DNA from: Sophora flavescens
Taxonomy: Eukaryota > Streptophyta > Magnoliopsida > Fabales > Fabaceae
Length of the DNA: 64,000 bases
Reading direction: 5' to 3'
NCBI GenBank assembly: GCA_030762895.1
Contig: CM061062.1
Location: 134,833,104 to 134,897,103 of the forward strand
Under the pieces are notes generated by a model, which was not told the DNA's origin, ran no database searches, and saw only the letters and a list, made by a program, of their open reading frames with translations. Of the stretch, positions 42,776 through 53,152 are shown one piece after another (within the stretch, counting starts at the first letter, position 1; each line of letters begins with the position of its first letter). The translations under genes were made by a program, and so were the position numbers.

Positions 42776-45700
42776 GACGTGTTGCTCGGACGACTAACCG
42801 ATAACCATAACTATGATAGGGAAACCATAGCCATTTTCAGTATCAAGTTTTAGTTACAGGAGTGAGGGTAGGATGGATATAAGAATTTTATGGAAGATGG
42901 ATGACTTGACTGATGTTGTGTCTGTGATAATTACTGTATAGTTTACTATGAATCTTTTCCGCTTTTGATGATAGAACTATTTCTTATCCCCTGTATATTT
43001 CTGTATGTTGTATTTTGTCTCCTTGTGGAACCATACGAGAAGACCCTGTGGATGAACGTAACCAGGAGGAGTTGGATGGAACTCCCTACGAACCAGATGC
43101 CGGAGGACGAGCGGTGACCCATGGTGATTAAGGTCTAGTTAGTTATGGCCAGTGCATCTGTGTTGTGAAGCTTTATCTTTCCGCTTATGTTATGTATAAC
43201 TATGCACCAGTTCGGGATCCTATTGATGGGATGCCCTGAAATACTGTTTTGATAACTCTGATGCTTTAAGTATGTTTAATATATTTATGTTTTCATATTC
43301 TGTTCTATATGAATCTATTTGCTTAAGAAATTAAGTTTCAATTTTTACGTAATTTTCACGTTAAGCGTGTGATTAAGTAATTAAATAATGAGGTTTTAAA
43401 CTAAATGACATAAAGGGACACAACGGGGTGTCTCAAATAACACCCAACCAGCCTTGATGTCCTTCGGGATATGGCGAGTAATAAACCTGATCTGCCTGTT
43501 GTGAAAAAATGAATGGGTTGTACGCCTTATTATACCTACGAGACAGCCTAACTTGAACAATACCATATTTTTTATCGATTTTTGTCCCTACGTCAAGAGT
43601 AGGATCAAACCAATCACACTTGAAGATAACTAACTTCATCACGGGGAAACCGGTATAATCGAGTTCGAGGATGTTAGTTAGAACCCCATAGAAATCATCC
43701 TCTACATTGCCATCAGTGGCTCGCACACAAACACCATAGTTACATGACTGCATTCCTTCATTCCATGTTTTTGTGTTAAATTTATATCCATTTACAATGT
43801 AAGTATTCCATGATGTAACCCATCTGTTAGGCCCCCATGCCAAATTTATCAACAATGGATTTTAAACATTGTTTTCTGGATCTAGTACCTAAAAAATCAA
43901 ATATTATATTATTCTTATACCTGCTATATATTTAAGGAGATAAAATGTATTGCAACAAATGAAGATTCTTAACCTACATATTTACTGAACCACGTAGCAA
44001 AGTGAGAAGTAATTTCTCGATCAACCTGATCGTTTGAAATGTCAGGTTGGAGATCCCTTAGAAAATTGCCGTACATCCTACATATGGGAGATTAACAGCA
44101 GGATGGTTAATAATCATAAATGTCAATTGAACTTATAAAAGACATTGTAGAAACTTACTCTAAATATGGCGCCACCTCTTCACAATTTTGAAGGATATAA
44201 AGATGAGCAACATTAATGTCACGCTACTCTAAGAAATATCCTTTTGATTTGCCACTAAATCTGCCCGGATAGTTGAATATTGATATAGGAGGACTAGTTG
44301 AACTTCCTTCGCCCGAATCAACGTTTCTAGGCATCCTTGTCCTTCTCGTGTTAACTTCGTCCGGATAGTAATAAGAGGCAAAAGTGGAAGTCTCCTCTAC
44401 TAAGTATGCTTAACAAATGGAACCCTCCACTCATGCCTTGTTCTTGACTTTGTGTTTAAGGGAGTGCAGGAACCTATTAAAGAAGGATACATACAAATAA
44501 TTACTAGTTTTAGGGAAAGCTAAACTACGATTTCGTGTTCGTGAATTTCATATGTATTAAGTAAAATAGTTGATGTTGTTTACCTCTCAAATGGATACAT
44601 CCAGCGGTATTGGACTGGGCCACCAACTCTTGCTTCGTAAGGTAGATGAACTGGTAGGTGTTCCATGGAATCAAAGAAACTCGGCGGGAAGATTTGCTCC
44701 AGCTTACATAACAAAACGGGTATCTTGACTTCCATATCCTTTAATTGATTCACATTTAGTGTTGTCAATGTAAGCTCCCTGAAAAAGTGGCTAAGCTCAA
44801 CAAGTGGGTTCCAAATTTGCTTCGGTAATGCGTCGAACGCAATTGAATGCAACCGTTGCATGAACACGTGGCAATCATGACTCTTCATTCCATGTAACTT
44901 TGCTTCCTTAATGTCAACACATCTACCCAGATTGGAAGCATACCCATCTGGTAACTTTAGTTCTTTAACCCACTTACAGACGACCATTTTCTGTGTTATG
45001 CTTAGTGTATAACTTGCCTTCGGTTTGATAAGTCTGCCACGACCACCATCCTTCAACTCAAGCTCCTTCCGATTACAAATTTCAGCCAGATCCAATCAGG
45101 CTTTATTTGTATCCTTTGTCCTCCCCTTGATGTCCATCACAGTGTCAAACACATTCAAAAACACATTCCTCTCAGTATGCATGACATCAATGTTGTGACG
45201 GAGTAGCTGCGTCCTCCAATACGGCAAGCTCCAAAATATACATTGTTTTGTCCAATTATGGTTGACGCCATAATCAAGAATATGTTCTCCTTGGGATTCA
45301 TGGACGAGCGGTAAGTACTGTACTCTCCACCATACATTAGGACCAGTCAAACATGGTGGAGGTGGTGTTGTCTCCGCACAACGCTTCTTGAATGCATTCT
45401 TGTTCCGCCTATAAGGATGATCTCCTGGAAGGAATTGACGATGACAATCAAAATATGAGATCTTTCGACTGTTTTTAAGCGTGAATGCCTTCAATCGCTC
45501 CATACATATTGGGCATCCAAGCTTCCCCGCGGTCATCCAACCTGACATCATCCCATAGGCGGGAAAGTCGTTGATCGTCCACATCAAAGCTGCTTTCATC
45601 ATGAAATTCTGCCTCAAAGATACGTCATATGTCAACACACCATCATTCCACAGCATCGTCAACTCATCTATCAACGGCTGCAAGTACACATCAATCTTAC

Positions 45701-46898
45701 CTTTTGGATTAGACGGACCCGGAATTATGACTGTTAGGAACATAAACTCCCGCTTCATGCACATCCCCTGGGGAAGATTGTACGGAGTCAGGATAACCGA
45801 CCAACAAGAGTATGCTTTTCCAGACTGCCCAAAAGGATTAAATCCATCAGTAGATAACCCTAATCGGACATTCCGAGGGTCCTGTGAAAATGCCATATGA
45901 ACCCTATCAAAATGCTTCCAAGCTTCTCCATCAGATGGATGACACAAGACATCTTGCTCCCTCTCATGCTCACTATTCCACCTCATGTGAGCTGCAGTGG
46001 CCATCGAAGAGTACAATCTTGTAATTCTTGGCAAGAGCGGAAAGTACCACATCTTTTTTAGCGACCTCTTCTTCTCAATGCCCATCCTAGTGGTTGTCTT
46101 ATACCGATCTGCACCACAAAATCGACAACATGTTATGCTCTCCACTGAATCATCCTTATAGTACAACATACATCCATTCGGGCAACAATCAATTTTCAAA
46201 CACCCCAGACCCAAATTTTCCACAGACTTCTTAGCATGATAAAAACTAGTAGGCATCCGATTTTCTTCTGGCAACGCCTTGGACACTAACCTGGTGAGGT
46301 GATTAAAACAGCCTTCTTGCATATTGTAGTCAGATTTGATACTCAACCATTCCATGCACATCGACAACTCCGTGTACTCCCGACATCCTTCCCACAATGG
46401 AGATCGTGCAGCACTCAGCATATCATAGAATTTTTGAGCTTCAGGATTCGGATTCTCCTCTATGTATTGGGAACCCATTCCACCATCTTCTCCCCCATCT
46501 TCTTCTAGTACAACACCAACCGATGGTCCAGCATGATCCATTATCATCTGCTCGTATGGATTCAATTCTTCCCTCTGGTCACCACTTCCATAGTACGAAC
46601 CTTCAAACACAATCGGGTTTAAATCAGGCAACGTCTCACCATGGTTACTCCACCAATAGTAATCATGCATGAAGCCCTTCTCATAAAGATCGGTTGCAAC
46701 TCCATCCACGCTTTTGAAAGATTGACACTTGCATCTTTTGCAAGGACACCTCAAATGATCACCGCCCAGTCGTATAAATCTCTCCTGGCTAACAATAAAC
46801 TCTATAAACTCACCCACTCCAACTCTATACTCTTCCCTAAGACGTTTATTCCGATCCAACCTACGATACCTCCATTTCCGATTCTCCGGAATATCCAT

Positions 46899-47483
46899 TG
46901 CTGGAAATTAAATAGCCTGACCAATCCTACAATAACACTTATATATTACGGTGCATTCCAATAACTCCATCAATCTCGACAAGGTATGAACCTATCCAAT
47001 TCGAGAAGAAACCTTTACCACACTCGGCTAATAATAGTTATTCCCATATTCAAATACCTTATACTTGTCAAAATTTTGCCAGCATTTCCCATCTGTCTCC
47101 AAGTACACGACTCGAGCACGGTGAGAATCACCGTGATCAAGTATGCACCAGGAGAACAAAAGGAAATGCATCAGACCGAGATTTCAACAAGTATATAAGG
47201 CATTTGAACATTGAAATGACTATTGAACGAGTGTGAAAAAGGTTTTTTCCCAAACTGTCCCACTTGGACAATTCAAGATTCAATACAATGAGCATGCGTA
47301 CCCTACGAAGGTACGCATGCTCATTAATATTGAATCTCAAACAAGAAACTAAGGCTTTCGTAAATTAATAATTAACTCTAGCAGAAAATAAAACCATTGA
47401 CTTATAAGGATTGCAGCATACTTCAACAAATATATATTGAAGCATAATTCAATACAAACTTAGATAAAATATAGTAGCAAACA
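46899..47483. other. CACTA-1 upstream of TNP2
   Basis: Immediate 5' region of TNP2, AT-rich, noncoding; the ORFs here are short and unsupported. Contains the hairpin at 47277-47336. Confidence 0.5.
47277..47336. repeat. Strong inverted repeat (hairpin)
   Basis: Perfect 16-bp arms AATGAGCATGCGTACC (47287-47302) and GGTACGCATGCTCATT (47310-47325) around a 7-base loop. With one small bulge the stem extends through GATTCAAT on the left and ATTGAATC on the right, giving roughly 25-bp arms. Confidence 0.95.
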
Positions 47484-47920
47484 TCCTATTGAGCTCCGCT
47501 CTCCACTAACTAGTAACACATAATTGTCAAACACATGCATAACTTCTAAATTAGCAACACACGACAAGCATCCCTCCTTTTTGATAGGATCACATCTTAT
47601 TGAGCTCTGCTCTCCCCTAACAAACAACACATAATTGCAAATACATGTATAAATATTAAATTATCAGCACACAATCAGCATCTTGCCTTTCAGGCAGGAT
47701 ACCTTCCTATTGAGCTCCGCTCTCCACTAACAAGTAACACATAATTGTCAAACACATGCATAACTTCTAAATTAGCAACACACAACAAGCATCCCGCATT
47801 TTTGACAGGATCACATCCTATTGAGCTCTGCTCTCCACTAACAAACAACATATAATTGCAAATACATGCATAAATATTAAATTATCAGCACACAATCAGC
47901 ATCTTGCCTTTCAGACAAAG
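47484..47920. repeat. 110-bp tandem repeat with ABAB order
   Basis: Four units begin TATTGAGCTC(C/T)GCTCTCC near 47485, 47596, 47705 and 47815. Units 1 and 3 carry ACATGCATAACTTC and AAGCATCC; units 2 and 4 carry ATAAATATTAAATTATC and CAGCATCTTGCC. The pattern suggests a dimer that was duplicated once. Confidence 0.88.
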
Positions 47921-50700
47921 CAGAACCTTAAAAGAGAGTATTGAGAGAACTTACATATGCGACAAAATGCAAAAACAAGTAAGGATAAGGGGAGGAGCCG
48001 CATACAAGAAGATCAGGAACTGATAAATATAATAAGACAATATGAAAGCAAATTAATATCCTTAGAGCTAACTTAATTGTATTCAAGTTAGTAATATAAA
48101 AGTTCAACAAATTGCCATTACGACCAATTGATTACCTGTGGAGATGGAGAGGGGACGAAGGGACTCGGTTTCAACTCACAAGAAATAGAGCAATGACCTA
48201 TAATGCATAAATAAAATTAATCCTGTCAAATACTAACATTTAAGAAACTAACATTTAAGGCTCTCATATATTGTCGCTTTGCAACTAATTCGATGTACTC
48301 ATGAATCTTGCACCACTCAACTCACTCTTTTAATTATCGGTTTTGTTTGCGATGTTTTTCAAAATCACGAATCAACTCTCTCAAAACTTAAACTATATAG
48401 GTGAAGGAACATGAGTAACTTCATGTAGCATTCATAATGTACAAGTCCATTTTTCAGATATTTGGCGTTGTTTCATTAATTATTAGATGCTGAATTAAAA
48501 CCTTAACCAATAAAATAGATGTACAAAATGGAAACCATAATAAAGATCAAACACAAGGGATGGTTCAAAAGATTGAGCTTTACATTGCCTATGAGAATCT
48601 AGAAAGTTGGAAAATCTATTTTTCAAGTCACCGCGCACAAGGGATTAAGTTTGGTTTTCTATTGGTTCTATCCAAGATTCCATGTGATTACTACCCCCCT
48701 CCAGCTCTCATATAAAAATATCAGTTTCACCATGCTTTGTGCTAAAGAGAAGTGTGTAACAAAGAAACAACACAAACACAAGCATAACAAGTTTTAACAA
48801 GTTTTCTAATTTGTTAGTATCAAGGCCAGTATAATAATACTTGAAAATTCAGCATTTTTAAACAAACAAGCATAATAAGTTTTCACAAGTTCTCTTATTT
48901 TTTAGTATCAAGACTAGTATAATAATACTTGAAAATTGAGCATTTTTTTGTCAATAGTGAATACAGTTATGTTGCATAAAAAGCATATATAGCTAAATAG
49001 GTCAGGTCCGAGGCTTTAAAGAAAGCCTACCAGGCCTACCAAACCGGCCTATTTAACACATACATACACATAATTATATATGTATAATATGATATGTTAT
49101 AATACTATAATATATTATTTATACTATTCATAATATTTAAAGGTAAAGACCTATTGGTCATGTAGTGACTTACTTACCTATTTATTTGTGAATGCCTAGT
49201 AACCTAAACCTATTTATTAGTATATGTCTACCAACTTCTTTGTCATTAGAGACCTACGAGCCTATTTACAAGTGAATGACTGTGACCTATTTATAGATTT
49301 AAGCATATTTAAAGGTCTTGTTGATAAGTAGGCTTTTAATTACGCTTTAAGGCCAGGTCAGACTCAGACCATAGAAATTGGCCTATATCTGGCTATAGTC
49401 CAGGCTCAGGCCTCGTGATTGGAACACAGGCCAGGCCCAGGCTTGCCAGGCCCAGGCTTACCAGGGCCTAGCTCGGGGACAATTGAAGGTGAGAGTTTGA
49501 AAAGGCAGAAATGGGAGAATTTGTCTTTTTTTTCCTATGCGGGTGATAATGATAAGTGAAAACAATGGAGTTGAAAGGTGAGAGAGGAAGAGGCTGAAAG
49601 AGGAACATAGTAATGTGGAAGAGGAGAATTGAGTTTTGTCTTCTTTTTTTTTTGAAAATAAATGTGTTAAATTGTAATTTGTTGTCACCTTATTATTGGT
49701 TGTGCTTAATAATGGGTTGCTGCGTTTATGTTTACCCAAGACTTTCTCTCCATAAAAGTTGTTTAACTTTCTTTTTATGGACTCTAGCATGCTATATCAC
49801 AAGTTTTTATTTTATAGTACTTTAAGCAGTTTTCTACTTTGATGATGCAACTCTAAAAAGTTATAATGCTTCTATAAGAACTGATTGCTTCTATGAGCAA
49901 TGGTGCTTATAACTGGATGACATGTTACTGGTGCTACTTATGAGAACTGATTCCTGTTTCTTACACAACTCCTTTGGTGATTCTTACACCAACATTTTAG
50001 TTTTCTATTCCTTTTTAGATGAGTTAAGAGTGTAAATGACTAAAAAAGATTGAATTACTTAAAAGAAACTTTAAAGGTTTTTTGGTCCAAAAGTTTTTGA
50101 TTTGGGTTGTTAACTTACACCTACACAAAATGAAGTGGAAGTATATTCGAAATCCGAAGAACAAATATTAAAATTTTTCTTATGAAAGCAAAGTTCACGC
50201 CGGATCAGGAGCTGAGCTTATATGAACTGAAATAGAACACTTATTCTCAAACAGCATCTATGCATAATTTTTCCTTCCGTCATTTAGTAGGAACAGGATG
50301 GGATGCCAACAGCCTGAGCAGAGTTCAGGGGCAAAGCAGTCTAGAATAGATCATTCTCAAAGTCTTGCAAAGTAAAACGGAATTCTATATCCATTTTTCA
50401 TGCTTGTGCTTTTACAGTCTTTCCAAAGTAAGCGTAAAGAAACATGATGCAGTAGCACTTTTCATACAGAAAACATATTAAACTGAAGCAATACAGGTTA
50501 AAGAATAAACTAAAGTAACAAAAATATAGCATTATGCACTACAAAATTGATTGGTCCATCTTTGAATAATCTACTGAGAGTCAATAAATCTTCAGATGAA
50601 GGACATAGTTTAGCAGTAAACAATTATGTATAAAGACTACTTATTTACAAATTTTTAAGGGTGAAGCTTGTCTTGCTTTTAAACTATTCACTTAAACATG
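47921..50700. other. CACTA-1 5' region, noncoding
   Basis: About 2.8 kb without a convincing ORF. A patch at 48985-49480 is rich in AGGCCT/CCAGGCCCAGG motifs (GGCCAGGCCCAGGC near 49430) and may be an unclassified small repeat. The rest is AT-rich. It lies between the TNP2 start and the right terminus and probably holds 5' UTR introns. Confidence 0.4.
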
Positions 50701-50998
50701 ATAGAGAGAGATAGAGGAGAGAAGAAGAGAGCTTACCTATGGAAGAGGAGGATGGTGGTGGTCGGAGGAGAGGATGAAAGAGAACCTGAGAAATGGAGAG
50801 AGAGAGAGAGACAGAATGAGACAGAGAGAGAGGGGGATGGAGAGAGACGGAGAAGATGAGAGCTTACCGGAGGAGAGGGGACGACGGTGGTGGCTCGAGG
50901 CGTCCTGTGGGGGCGGGAGCTCGCGGGACGAAGAGAGAAATGATGAGAGAAGGAGAGATTCGGACAAGTGAGGAAGAAAGGGGGCTGCACTGTTTTAG
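50700..50998 (-). promoter_or_regulatory. GA/CT-rich 5' leader of the CACTA-1 transcript (probable)
   Basis: On the minus strand, CT-rich sequence like a plant 5' UTR with two GGTAAGCTCTC donor-like sites (about 50730 and 50865), next to the right terminal repeats where En/Spm-type promoters lie. The ORFs over it in both strands (50733-51062) are low-complexity readings, not genes. Inference only. Confidence 0.35.
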
Positions 50999-51004
50999 GG
51001 ATTT

Positions 51005-51394
51005 TATTTTTAGCGACCGAATTATTCGGTCGCTAAATCGGTCGCTAAATGGGTTGATTTGAATTTCAGTCGCTAAAATGCTCTATTTTAATTTTTTACG
51101 CGTCGTTTAGCGACCGATTTAATATCGGTCGCAGAGATAAATAAAATTTAACCGTTGCATTTAACTCGGTCGTCATTTCGGTCGCTAAAAAGTCAGCAAT
51201 TTTGACTTTTACTTTCCTTTATTTTGCGACCGAAATAGAGACCGAAAACTCTACTACGCTCTATTTCGGTCGCTATTTTGGTCGCAATATCAACTCTAAT
51301 TAGTGTTTGATTTAGATCCTACAATCGGTCGCAAACAGCAACCAACAAATTCGGTCACTATTTTCGGTCACTAAATAACCTTTTTTTTGTAGTG
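51005..51394. repeat. CACTA-1 right subterminal repeats and terminus
   Basis: A dozen or more TTTAGCGACCGA / TCGGTCGCTAAA or close variants, ending TTTTTTTTGTAGTG at 51394. Confidence 0.9.
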
Positions 51395-51825
51395 CAAGAA
51401 GAACTCAACCAGTTGACCAGAAATGATGTCTGGACACTTGTCTCTGAGCCCAAAAACAAATCTGTCATTGGAACAAGATGGGTCTTCAGAAAAAAATTGG
51501 ATGAAGATGGCAAAGTTGTCAGAAATAAGGCAAGGTTAGTAGCTCAAGCCTATAACCAATAAGAAGGTATTGATTATACTGAAACATTTGCACCTGTAGC
51601 TAGAATAGAAGCTATACGTATATTAATGTCTTATGCTGCACAACACCAAATCACACTTTTTCAAATGGATGTGAAAAGTACTTTCCTAAATGGTATAATT
51701 GAAGAAGTGTATGTTAAACAACCCCCTGGTTTTAAAGAATCAGATAAACCAGATCATGTTTTCAAACTTAAAAAGACATTATATGGTTTAAAACAAACAC
51801 CTAGAGCATGGTATGATAGACTTGG
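51395..51825 (+). pseudogene. Copia B reverse transcriptase, N-terminal part
   Basis: Resumes copia B after CACTA-1: EELNQLTRNDVWTLV, GTRWVFRKKLDEDGKVVRNK, ARLVAQAYNQ then TAA, EGIDYTETFAPVARIEAIR and MDVKSTFLNGIIEEVYVKQP (first catalytic Asp region, Lys-Ser-Thr where Lys-Thr-Ala is usual). It ends LYGLKQTPRAWYDRL, where a foreign LTR begins. The YVDD catalytic box and RNase H are missing. Confidence 0.92.
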
Positions 51826-52275
51826 TGTTAATCAATGACTTAGAGATTTTGATATATGACACATACAACTTAATGTGTATGCAAGTGTTTTTAGTGTCAA
51901 ATTGTAAAGACAAGTATCAAGCAATACTCAACAAGTTCAGTGAGCAATCAAAGGAGAATATTCAAGGAAGAACTTGGAGGAATCAAAGAGCAAAGACGAA
52001 GATCAAGGAATCACCAAGACAAGAGCTTAAAGGAGAAATTAGATTTAAGTCTTAGATGATTAGTAAGAGATGAAATCTCTTATTCACAAATAGCTCAATT
52101 AAAAAGATGCATGAAGAAAATCATTTTTTCATAACCTGCATTAAAAGGAATAAGTTTTCGTTAATGAAAATGATTTTTGGAAATAAGATTTCAGAAGCGC
52201 TCGTCCAACACTAGAATAATATAAGCGCTCATCCAATACTGGAATAATATAAGCGTTCATCCAACACTGGGAATA
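51826..52275 (+). repeat. Fragment of LTR type C plus 28-bp tandem repeat
   Basis: TGTTAATCAATGACTTAGAG... to about 52187 matches the first third of the lone LTR at 12303-13620 (opposite strand). It is followed by three copies of AAGCGCTCATCCAATACTGG plus AATAATAT (52194-52275), then copia B LTR resumes. The join of two LTR types with loss of the pol 3' end points to a deletion or ectopic recombination. Confidence 0.8.
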
Positions 52276-52837
52276 ATAAAAGTTATTACGCAGTCTTTTC
52301 TAAGCTTACATTTAAACCACCCTCTGAGTGTTAGTGAAAGAACTGTCTGTCTAATTGTATTTATTACAAACAAACTTCTCAACCAAACTTGAGTGAACCT
52401 GAAGAGGCTTGGTGTGCAAAGAATACTTGTCTTGGAGCATGAAGAGGCTAGGTGTGCAAACAATACTTGGAGTCTGTACCCTGATCAGTTATAGTGGAAA
52501 AAACTTGGTGCTGCCAAAGACTGGACGTAGCTCTTTGTGTTGAAGAGTGAACCAGGATAAATAGCTGTGTTAATCTCCCTTCTCTCAAATTCTTTAGTTG
52601 CTTTGATTATTATATCTGCTTTCTAACTAAGGGGTTAAAGTGTGAGTATTGAATCTATTTTCAAGATTGTATGCTTGTGTGATTATTCTGTTAAAATCTC
52701 ATCAGACAGGTCACCTGTCTGTACCGAGTTTTTCTCAATCGTCTGAACTTGCTTGTGTGCGAAAAGTTTTCAACTTTGCTTTAAATTCTGATCAACACAA
52801 TTCAACCCCCCTTCTCTTGTTTATAGTGTCTATTTCA
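52276..52837 (+). repeat. Copia B 3' LTR, 3' part only
   Basis: From TTATTACGCAGTCTTTTCTAAG it is collinear with 27352-27718 and then supplies the LTR end missing from the 5' copy: TTCAACCCCCCTTCTC and TATAGTGTCTATTTCA. It includes two GAAGAGGCT(A/T)GGTGTGCAAA units. Confidence 0.9.
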
Positions 52838-53152
52838 AAATCTACCGATCATTTGACCAATACTTTCTCCATCTTCCATGGTGAATAACTCATACTTTCG
52901 TACAAGCATATTTATCTTTGTATCTTTCACCTTTGTTGTTCCTTCAATAGTTACTTCAAGAGTATCCGAGATTTCCTTAGCAGATCCACATGCATAGACC
53001 TTTTCAAATTCCTCCTGACTTAGTGCACACATCAAGGAATACCTTGCTTTATGATTTAGCTCTCATTTGGTCTTTTCAGCAATAGTCCACTTTATTTTAG
53101 GTTTGTCGGTGTTGTCAACAGTCTTTGGAATGTAGGGACCTTCAGTAATGAT
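52838..53152 (-). pseudogene. Copia A gag, N-terminal piece
   Basis: Minus-strand reading from 53152: ITEGPYIPK, WTIAEKTK then TGA (Trp to stop), ELNHKARYSLMCALSQEEFE, GSAKEISDTLEV, LVRKYELFTMEDGESIGQMI and GRF at the copia B junction. It continues at 26552. The upstream gag start and 5' LTR of copia A are beyond copia D and outside the window. Confidence 0.9.

Larger units (their letters stand above)
33711..43435 (+). mobile_element. Tekay-like LTR (plus strand) inserted in CACTA-1, itself interrupted
   Basis: Starts TGTAACAGCCTGATTTTC at 33711 and ends GGGGTGTCTCA at 43435. Flanks AATAA (33706-33710) and AATAA (43436-43440) are a perfect 5-bp duplication, and the DUF4216 frame of TNP2 reads across them. 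Only about 225 bp of its 5' end (33711-33934) and about 2.77 kb of its 3' part (40668-43435) remain; between them lies the minus-strand Tekay element. Because both ends and the duplication are present with no internal region, it was a solo LTR when hit. Confidence 0.92.
33430..46898 (-). pseudogene. CACTA-1 TNP2-like transposase, split by a Tekay LTR
   Basis: The catalytic transposase. Exon 1 runs from ATG 46898 to a donor near 44585 and is open for 600 residues. It has an N-terminal Transpos_assoc zinc domain (GVGEFIEF, CPCKRCKC near residues 25-60), a CCRFCGADRY motif near 255, and the Transposase_21 core (RLGLSTDGFNPFG near 350, WTINDFPAYGMMSGW near 455, CPICMERL near 470, NIDVMHTERNVFLNV near 575). 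A single TGA (45096-45098) follows DTNKA, where Arg is usual. The frame then reopens as LDLAEICNRKELELKDG into a DUF4218-like part ending YRWMYPFER. Further exons: about 44475-44163 (with stops), 44097-43979 and 43888-43436 with DUF4216 (NLAWGPNRWVTSWNTYIV, VIFKCDWFDP). The last exon resumes after the Tekay insertion at 33710 with an acidic Ser-rich tail (SETDESEGEFSDGDSI) and stop at 33430. Confidence 0.9.
30970..51394 (-). mobile_element. CACTA-1: 20.4-kb En/Spm-type transposon with TNP2 and TNPA genes
   Basis: Left end CACTGCAAAAAATC and, inverted, right end CACTACAAAAAAAAGG. The flanks CAA (30967-30969) and CAA (51395-51397) are the 3-bp duplication typical of CACTA elements. The host copia frame reads WILTMQ, then EELNQLTRNDVW, across it. 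TTTAGCGACCGA-type subterminal repeats fill both ends. Two genes point leftwards, TNP2-like (33430-46898) then TNPA-like (31587-33322), so the promoter end is on the right. The element itself is about 10.7 kb; 9.7 kb is a Tekay LTR nest inserted in TNP2's last exon. Confidence 0.95.
26558..52837 (+). mobile_element. Copia 'B' (SIRE-like), inserted in copia A, split by CACTA-1
   Basis: Starts TGTTAAGTCTCTAAAATG at 26558 and ends CTATTTCA at 52837. The flanks AAATC (26553-26557) and AAATC (52838-52842) are a perfect 5-bp duplication, and copia A's gag frame reads across them. Contents: a 3'-truncated 5' LTR (26558-27718), gag and pol to the integrase C-terminus (27719-30966), CACTA-1 (30970-51394), the start of reverse transcriptase (51395-51825), a piece of a different LTR (51826-52273) and the 3' end of its own LTR (52274-52837). 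PBS, gag start, most of reverse transcriptase and all of RNase H are missing. Confidence 0.92.

Noticed and set aside
45571..45900. Plus-strand ORF of 109 residues
   Set aside because: Antisense of the TNP2 Transposase_21 region.
48985..49480. AGGCCT/CCAGGCCCAGG-rich patch considered as a SINE or MITE
   Set aside because: No A/B boxes, tail, inverted ends or target duplication seen; left as an unclassified patch.
50733..51062. Overlapping Ser/Pro-rich and Arg/Glu-rich ORFs on both strands
   Set aside because: Low-complexity GA/CT-rich leader region of CACTA-1; no domain and both strands open only because of composition.
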